From Moraxella sp. (lineage in GTDB: Bacteria; Pseudomonadota; Gammaproteobacteria; Pseudomonadales; Moraxellaceae), in NCBI GenBank assembly GCA_030528385.1, contig JAUMYZ010000015.1, positions 1-51,289 of the forward strand: a stretch of 51,289 nt of DNA, written 5' to 3'. Each line of letters opens with the position of its first letter. Position 1 is the first letter of the stretch. This document shows positions 46,043 through 51,289 of the stretch, in pieces. The position numbers were made by a program, and so were the translations under genes. The notes beneath the pieces are model-generated. The model had not been told where the DNA came from. It did not search any database and was given only the letters and a program-made list of their open reading frames with translations.

Positions 46043-46804
46043 ATGGCAAAGTTTTTAAATACCAGTGGCACAACCTATCACCTAGAAGAGCTGATTAAAA
46101 AAGCAACGGATAGGCTTGTATTGATTAGCCCTTATTTGCAATTTAACGAGCGTATCAAAGAATTGCTTGAAGATAAAAATCGCCTAAAAATTGATATTCG
46201 CATTGTCTATGGCAAAAGTGAATTGTCGCCCCAAGAAATTAACTGGTTAAAAGATTTGAGTTTTGTGCGTACCAGTTTTTGTAAAAACTTGCACGCCAAA
46301 TGTTATTTAAACGAACATGAATGTATTATTACCAGTTTAAATTTGTATGAATTTAGCCAAGTCAATAATAACGAAATGGGCGTGTTAATTAGCAAAAATG
46401 ATGATGGGCAATTGTATGCCGATACTTATGAAGAAGTACAACGCATTATTCGTATCAGTGAAGAAGTAAGATGGTCTGCCGACAGTCAATCATCAACCTA
46501 TCAGCAAAACAACCAACAATCCACCAAGCCAAAAAATAAAAAATACGATAAGATTACCACCGCTAAATTGGCAGAAAAGTTTGCTATTGATAGCAATGAA
46601 TTTCGCCAACTATTGCACGATAATGGCTATATTGAAATTAAAGGCAAACATGATTATTTGACCAATAAAGGTCGTGAAGTGGGCGGTGAAGTCAAAAAAG
46701 GACAATTTGGTTATTTTATTGTATGGTCGGTGGATTTAGAGATTGATTTTGAAGACAATCAGCAAACATTTGCTGAGAAGTTGTTAAGCCTATTTAAGTT
46801 TTAA
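46043..46804 (+). CDS. Phospholipase D-like domain protein
   Basis: A 253-residue protein with one PLD-type half-site: His84 and Lys86 in NLHAKCYLNEHE (HxKx4E in place of HKD), then the downstream SLNLYEFSQVNNNEMGVLI segment typical of PLDc_2 nuclease-like domains. The N-terminal DRLVLISPYLQFNERIKELL also fits this superfamily. A basic Gln/Asn-rich linker (residues 145-165) leads to a helical C-terminal part (KLAEKFAIDSNEFRQLLHDN) that may bind DNA. Such proteins include nucleases and defence-related enzymes, acting as dimers. The gene looks more AT-rich than its neighbours prfA and lysS, a hint of acquisition. Activity is not proven. Confidence 0.7.
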   Translation: MAKFLNTSGTTYHLEELIKKATDRLVLISPYLQFNERIKELLEDKNRLKIDIRIVYGKSELSPQEINWLKDLSFVRTSFCKNLHAKCYLNEHECIITSLNLYEFSQVNNNEMGVLISKNDDGQLYADTYEEVQRIIRISEEVRWSADSQSSTYQQNNQQSTKPKNKKYDKITTAKLAEKFAIDSNEFRQLLHDNGYIEIKGKHDYLTNKGREVGGEVKKGQFGYFIVWSVDLEIDFEDNQQTFAEKLLSLFKF

Positions 46805-46836
46805 TTCAATTTTTATGAAAATTTAAGGTTTTTATT

Positions 46837-48363
46837 ATGACCAATCATAATGAGCAAATCCAAGACACCAATCAACTGATAGCCCAACGCCTTGAAAAAT
46901 TAGACGTATTAAAACAAAAAGCAAGCGAGCAGAGCAAAACCGCTTATCCCAACACCTTTAAGCCTAATACCTTTTGTGCCGATTTGCAAGATAAATTTGA
47001 CGGCATAGACAAAGCCACCATTGAAAATGACGTGGCACAAGGCAATAAAACGTCTGTGAAAGTGGCAGGGCGTGTCATGCTCAATCGTGGCTCGTTTATT
47101 GTCTTGCAGGACATGACAGGGCGTATACAGTTGTATGTGGACAGAAAAGGCTTGCCTGCTGACACCTTGGAGCTGATTAAATCGCTGGATTTGGGCGATA
47201 TTGTGGGGGCAAGTGGCTATATTGGACGCTCTGGCAAGGGCGATTTGTATGTGCATTTAGAAGGCTTTGAGCTTTTGACCAAATCCTTACGCCCCTTGCC
47301 CGATAAATTTCATGGGCTGGCTGATACCGAAGCCAAATACCGCCAGCGTTATTTGGATTTGATGGTCAATGAAGACACCCGCAAAACCTTTGCCATTCGC
47401 TCGCAGGTGGTGGCGGGCATTCGTCAGTTTCTGCTGTCTGAACGCTTTATGGAAGTAGAAACGCCGATGATGCATGTGATTCCTGGTGGGGCGGCTGCCA
47501 AACCCTTTGTTACCCATCATAATGCCCTTGATATGGAGTTGTTTTTGCGTATCGCCCCAGAGTTGTACCTAAAACGCCTTGTGGTGGGGGGCTTTGAGCG
47601 GGTGTTTGAGATTAACCGCAACTTTCGCAACGAAGGCGTGTCCACTCGCCACAATCCTGAATTTACCATGATTGAGTTTTATCAAGCCTACGCCGATTAT
47701 ACCGATTTGATGGCATTGACCGAGCGTATGCTCGAACAACTGGCAGTGGACATTTTGGGCAGTACCGATGTGCCTTATGGCGATGAAGTGTTTAGCTTTA
47801 AAGCCCCATTTGCCAAAATCACCATGTTTGATGCGGTTTTAAAATATAATCCCAATTTGACGGCGGACAACCTAAACGACCGTGAATTTTTGGCACAATT
47901 TGTTAAAAATGAGCTAAAACAAGAAGTTAAGCCGTCCTTTGGCTTGGGTAAATTACAAACCATCATCTTTGAAGAAACGGCAGAAACCCAGCTTCGTCAG
48001 CCGACCTTTGTTACCCAATATCCTGCCGAAACGTCGCCACTGGCACGGCGCAATGATGACAATGGGCACGTTACTGACCGCTTTGAGATGTTTATTGGTG
48101 GGCGTGAGTTGGCAAATGGATTTAGCGAGCTAAACGACCCCATTGACCAAGCCGAGCGTTTTCGCCAGCAGGTCGCCGAAAAAGACGCAGGCGACGATGA
48201 AGCCATGCACTACGATGCCGATTTTGTAGAAGCCTTAGAATATGGCTTGCCACCGACTGCTGGCGAAGGCATTGGCATTGACCGCCTTGTCATGCTCTTT
48301 GCCAATGCTCCTAGCATTCGTGATGTGATTTTATTTCCGCATATGCGTAAAAAGGACGGCTAA
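46837..48363 (+). CDS. lysS: Lysyl-tRNA synthetase, class II
   Basis: LysS charges tRNA-Lys. The 508-residue protein has the N-terminal anticodon-binding OB domain ([22 protein letters not shown]), class II motif 2 [20 protein letters not shown] and motif 3 [13 protein letters not shown] near the C-terminus, plus the typical [18 protein letters not shown]. Length agrees with E. coli LysS (505). It begins 32 bp after the PLD-like gene. A terminator follows. Confidence 0.97.
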   Translation: MTNHNEQIQDTNQLIAQRLEKLDVLKQKASEQSKTAYPNTFKPNTFCADLQDKFDGIDKATIENDVAQGNKTSVKVAGRVMLNRGSFIVLQDMTGRIQLYVDRKGLPADTLELIKSLDLGDIVGASGYIGRSGKGDLYVHLEGFELLTKSLRPLPDKFHGLADTEAKYRQRYLDLMVNEDTRKTFAIRSQVVAGIRQFLLSERFMEVETPMMHVIPGGAAAKPFVTHHNALDMELFLRIAPELYLKRLVVGGFERVFEINRNFRNEGVSTRHNPEFTMIEFYQAYADYTDLMALTERMLEQLAVDILGSTDVPYGDEVFSFKAPFAKITMFDAVLKYNPNLTADNLNDREFLAQFVKNELKQEVKPSFGLGKLQTIIFEETAETQLRQPTFVTQYPAETSPLARRNDDNGHVTDRFEMFIGGRELANGFSELNDPIDQAERFRQQVAEKDAGDDEAMHYDADFVEALEYGLPPTAGEGIGIDRLVMLFANAPSIRDVILFPHMRKKDG

Positions 48364-48383
48364 ATCATCTGTGTTTTACAAAT

Positions 48384-48409
48384 AAAAACTTGCGATAAGG
48401 CAAGTTTTT
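48384..48409 (+). terminator. Rho-independent terminator after lysS
   Basis: AAAAACTTGC and GCAAGTTTTT form a perfect 10-bp stem with a six-base loop GATAAG, 21 bp after the stop of lysS. The stem ends in a T-run. Confidence 0.9.
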
Positions 48410-48446
48410 GTTTCTATGTCAATGTAAATGCACATGGGACTGACAA

Positions 48447-48581
48447 GTGTTGGATTTTGTGATTAGGGTGGTAAAATTTGTGGTGGAAGAATGGTTGATG
48501 TATCGTTATTTTAGATATTATCTTTTGGCGATTATCATTTGTTTGATGATATTTTTCTTTTTTATTCATCAATCACCTTAA
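48447..48581 (+). CDS. Possible small single-helix membrane protein
   Basis: A frame from a GTG at 48447 (or ATG at 48498) to TAA 48579-48581 encodes up to 44 residues with one strongly hydrophobic segment (YYLLAIIICLMIFFFFI). It lies in the 260-bp gap between lysS and the antiporter gene. No convincing SD and no known family; it may be chance. Confidence 0.25.
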   Translation: MLDFVIRVVKFVVEEWLMYRYFRYYLLAIIICLMIFFFFIHQSP

Positions 48582-48623
48582 TTTGATGTCAGTAAAAAAT
48601 GCCAATAACCACAGGTAAATATT

Positions 48624-50111
48624 ATGGGTAGTTTTATATTTTTACAAATCTGTGTGGTGGTGTGTTTGGTGTCAATCACGACCACATTATTTAATAAGCG
48701 TTTTTTAAATCTGCCCCAAGCCATTGGCGTGCCAATTGTGTCGGCATTATTGGTATTTTTATTACAATGGGCAGCAACCTTATTAAATGGCAATCAGTTT
48801 TTTAGTATCAATATTGAAGCCATAGAACAAACGGTGCGCAATATTGATTTTTATGATTTTTTAATCAATGGGGTGATTTGTTTTATTTTGACGGCTTCTG
48901 CCCTAAAGTTTAAAGTCTCGGATTTAAGAAATCATTGGAAGCCCATCGGCATTCTGGCGACTTTGGCATTGCTGTTGTGTGCGTTGGTTTTTGGGTTGTT
49001 GGTTTTTGCTTATCAATACATGACGGCCAATTATGTGCCTTTGATTGTGCTGCTGCTCTTGGGCTCGGCGTTGGGCGCAACCGACCCCATCGGTATCAAA
49101 GGCGTGCTAAGCTCCATCAAAGCGCCAGAGCATTTGATGATTAAGCTAGAAGGCGAATCATTGTTTAATGACGCCATGTGTATTGCTATTTTTATGACCA
49201 TTTTAAAAGTGGTGCAAGGCGCTGAGTTTGCTTTGTTGCCTGCGATGAACCATTTGGTTTATGAAATCCTTGTGGCAATCATCATCGGCACGGTTTTTGG
49301 CAAAATCGCTTTGTACATTTTAAAGGGCGAAAACGAAACAGAATCGCTCATCTTGACCACAGCGATATTGGCAGCGGGCTCTTATTTGGTGGCGCTTTAT
49401 GCTCATGCTTCGGCACCCATCGCTTGTGTGATTGGCGGTTTGATGGTGGGCAATCGCTGGCAAGAGATTTTGGACAAACAAGACATTGATGAAGTCAATC
49501 ATTTTTGGCACACCATTGAAGGGATTATCAATTCATTCTTGTTTACGCTCATTGGGCTTGAGCTGTTTATTTTGGATTTAAATTTGGCGCTTGTTGTTGG
49601 TGGTGTGGTGGTTTTTGTGTTGCTGCATTTGGCACGCTTTGTTGCCAATTTTACCGCTTTTGCTTTGTTTCCGTCGGTGCGAAAAAACGCTTATAAAGGC
49701 AGTTTAGAGATTTTGTCATGGGGCGGGGTGCGCGGCGGCATTTCTTTGGCGCTGATTTTGGCGGTGGCAAACGTACCGCAACTTTCACAATATACCAACA
49801 TTTTGATTGGTTACACCTTTATTGTGGTGCTTTTGTCGGGTGTGGTGTGCGGGCTTGGCTTGCCTGCCGTCATCAATGCGTTTTATTACAATCCAGATGA
49901 GCCAAAGACAGGGTTTATGGGCTGGTATCAGGGTGTTATCCATAAAATCATGAATCGGTCAAAACGCTTGTACATTTTACAAGAAGACCAAGACGGCAAT
50001 CAAGTGATTGCTTTGTATGAACCGACGCCCAAAGAGCGAGAAGCGTTGCCAAAATACAACGATGTGGCGCACGAAACCCCAGACACGCTCAATCATCCTG
50101 ACAGATTTTAA
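48624..50111 (+). CDS. NhaP-type Na+/H+ antiporter (CPA1)
   Basis: A 495-residue inner-membrane antiporter of the monovalent cation:proton antiporter-1 family that exchanges Na+ or K+ for protons. About 12-13 hydrophobic segments are visible. Family motifs are GATDPIGIKGVL near 153 (the ion-binding Asp), EGESLFNDAMCIAIF near 176, and WGGVRGGISLALIL near 370. The last 75 residues are hydrophilic and cytosolic. dnaX begins 30 bp later. Ion specificity is not deducible. Confidence 0.9.
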   Translation: MGSFIFLQICVVVCLVSITTTLFNKRFLNLPQAIGVPIVSALLVFLLQWAATLLNGNQFFSINIEAIEQTVRNIDFYDFLINGVICFILTASALKFKVSDLRNHWKPIGILATLALLLCALVFGLLVFAYQYMTANYVPLIVLLLLGSALGATDPIGIKGVLSSIKAPEHLMIKLEGESLFNDAMCIAIFMTILKVVQGAEFALLPAMNHLVYEILVAIIIGTVFGKIALYILKGENETESLILTTAILAAGSYLVALYAHASAPIACVIGGLMVGNRWQEILDKQDIDEVNHFWHTIEGIINSFLFTLIGLELFILDLNLALVVGGVVVFVLLHLARFVANFTAFALFPSVRKNAYKGSLEILSWGGVRGGISLALILAVANVPQLSQYTNILIGYTFIVVLLSGVVCGLGLPAVINAFYYNPDEPKTGFMGWYQGVIHKIMNRSKRLYILQEDQDGNQVIALYEPTPKEREALPKYNDVAHETPDTLNHPDRF

Positions 50112-50141
50112 CAACAACTATAATAAACAAAAGGTACACTA

Positions 50142-51289
50142 ATGGCACAATATCAGGTCTTGGCTCGCAAATATCGCCCCAAAGATTTTTCTCAGTTGGT
50201 GGGACAATCCCACGTCTCTGTTGCGCTGTCCAATGCCATTGATTCTGGGCGCATTCATCATGCGTACTTGTTTACGGGCACTCGGGGTGTTGGCAAAACC
50301 ACCATCGCGCGCATTTTGGCAAAATGCCTAAACTGTGAAACAGGCATTACCAGCAAGCCTTGTGGTGTGTGTGATGCCTGTGTCAGTATTGATGGCGGAA
50401 GGTTTATTGATTTGATTGAGATTGATGCCGCTTCTCGCACCAAAGTAGAAGATACCCGAGACCTGTTGGAAAATGTGCCCTATGCTCCCACGCATGGTCG
50501 CTACAAGGTTTATTTGATTGATGAAGTGCACATGCTTTCCACGCACTCATTTAATGCGCTGCTTAAGACCTTAGAAGAGCCACCCGAGCACGCCAAGTTT
50601 ATCCTAGCCACCACCGACCCCCAAAAACTGCCCATCACCATCATTTCGCGTTGCTTGCAGTTTGTGTTGCGCCCACTTTCTCAAGAAGCGCTCTGTCAGC
50701 ATTTGGCGCACATTTTGTCTGATGAACACATCGGTTATGACGACGCTGCGTTGTGGCAGCTGGCTCAATCCGCCAAAGGTTCGGTGCGCGATGCTTTGTC
50801 CTTGACCGACCAAGCGATTGCTTTTGGTGGTGGTCATCTTGGCATAGGCAGTGTGTTACAAATGCTTGGCTTGGTGGACAGTTTGGACGTCTTGACGCTC
50901 ATTCGGGACATTGTGTCGGACAATCGTCAAAACGTTGCTGCCCACATTGAGCGCATGCGCGCACAAATGGTGGATGCGGTGGCGGTGCTTGATACGTTGG
51001 TGGACAGTTTTCATCAGTTGGCGTTGTTGCAGATATTGCCTGATGTGCCTTTGGACATGAACCAAACACAGCAGCAGCATTTTTTGGCGCTGGCACGCAG
51101 CATTCCTAGCGATGTTTTGCAGCTGTATTATGAAATCAGCGCCAAATCCAGAGACGGCGTGCGTTTGGCGACCACTCCCATGCAGGCGCTGGAGATGGGT
51201 ATTTTAAGGCTGTTGGCATTTCGTCCATTGACCAATCACGAGACGGTGATTTTAACTCAACAGATTGAAAATTCAGAGATTGAAAATTC
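50142..51289 (+). CDS. dnaX: DNA polymerase III tau/gamma subunit, 3' end outside window
   Basis: DnaX forms the clamp-loader ATPase and tau, which tethers polymerase cores. The frame opens with MAQYQVLARKYRPKDFSQLVGQ at 50142 and is still open at the right edge, with 382 codons present. The Walker A GTRGVGKTT is at residues 46-54, the zinc-binding cysteines at about 62-80 (CLNC...KPCGVCDAC), the DEVHMLS Walker B follows, and the Ser-Arg-Cys sensor-like ISRCLQF lies further on. SD AAAGG lies about nine bases upstream. Domains I-III are covered; the tau-specific region is outside. Bases at the very end repeat an ATTGAAAATTC unit. Confidence 0.96.
   Translation, partial: MAQYQVLARKYRPKDFSQLVGQSHVSVALSNAIDSGRIHHAYLFTGTRGVGKTTIARILAKCLNCETGITSKPCGVCDACVSIDGGRFIDLIEIDAASRTKVEDTRDLLENVPYAPTHGRYKVYLIDEVHMLSTHSFNALLKTLEEPPEHAKFILATTDPQKLPITIISRCLQFVLRPLSQEALCQHLAHILSDEHIGYDDAALWQLAQSAKGSVRDALSLTDQAIAFGGGHLGIGSVLQMLGLVDSLDVLTLIRDIVSDNRQNVAAHIERMRAQMVDAVAVLDTLVDSFHQLALLQILPDVPLDMNQTQQQHFLALARSIPSDVLQLYYEISAKSRDGVRLATTPMQALEMGILRLLAFRPLTNHETVILTQQIENSEIEN

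Noticed and set aside
1-51289. CRISPR arrays, tRNA or rRNA genes, insertion sequences, prophage
   Set aside because: No regularly spaced repeats, cloverleaf-like genes, transposase or phage structural frames were recognised when reading through both strands; a covariance-model search would be decisive for RNA genes.

Overview
The window is chromosomal DNA of a gammaproteobacterium and most likely a Moraxella or close relative (Moraxellaceae). Reasons are inferred from protein character: a GyrA whose quinolone-region residues are Thr80 and Asp84 with the catalytic Tyr at 119, a split YjjP/YjjB exporter pair, an iscRSUA-hscBA-fdx cluster, a homodimeric AceE with a two-lipoyl-domain AceF, and moderately AT-rich DNA with Moraxellaceae-like protein lengths. 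I cannot name a species. No tRNA, rRNA, insertion sequence, prophage or CRISPR array was seen; most of the window is ordinary housekeeping sequence.

Layout. 1-2.1 kb: end of a WG-repeat protein and a FabH-like ketoacyl synthase. 2.1-5.7 kb (minus): bioA-bioD-pnuC, coupled by two 4-bp ATGA overlaps, then a NadR-type kinase gene. 5.9-10.3 kb: aceE-aceF closed by a strong terminator. 10.8-12.7 kb (minus): ruvA and class II aldolase. 12.8-18.5 kb (minus): complete iron-sulfur operon iscR-iscS-iscU-iscA-hscB-hscA-fdx plus a small membrane protein, with a recognisable promoter overlapped by an IscR-like site. 18.8-25.2 kb: an NAD(P)-binding protein, gyrA, and convergent bamD-dnaG. 25.4-28.6 kb: rluD-pgeF, a bestrophin-like channel and a DUF1315 protein. 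28.6-32.0 kb (minus): ubiE and ubiB separated by what reads as a frameshifted ubiJ, followed by a second decayed frame. 32.0-32.9 kb: two tandem paralogous small acidic proteins of unknown function, one interrupted at an A8 tract. 32.9-38.6 kb: a CysB-type regulator, then the overlapping run ampG-prmC-moeB-like-ABC1 kinase. 38.9-44.7 kb: a dicarboxylate transporter, an L,D-transpeptidase lipoprotein, yjjPB, a secreted protein, trmL and a lipoprotein. 44.7-48.4 kb: prfA, a 50-codon ORF, an AT-rich PLD-like protein and lysS. 48.6-51.3 kb: an NhaP-type antiporter and the 5' part of dnaX.

Functional links. PrmC (35.7 kb) methylates the GGQ glutamine of RF1 encoded by prfA (44.7 kb). UbiE and UbiB belong to ubiquinone synthesis, and the broken UbiJ-like frame lies exactly where ubiJ sits in E. 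coli. PnuC and the NadR-type kinase together would import and phosphorylate nicotinamide riboside. AmpG, PgeF and the L,D-transpeptidase all touch peptidoglycan metabolism. BamD builds the outer membrane.

The least explained items are the tandem acidic paralogues with an identical 42-bp 3' end and an A8 frameshift (32.1-32.9 kb), the decayed ubiJ-like frame, a second multiply frameshifted frame at 28.6-29.1 kb, the inverted repeats in the iscR leader, and the AT-rich PLD-like gene between prfA and lysS. All decay calls rest on manual frame reading; a sequencing or assembly error at homopolymers is the main alternative.
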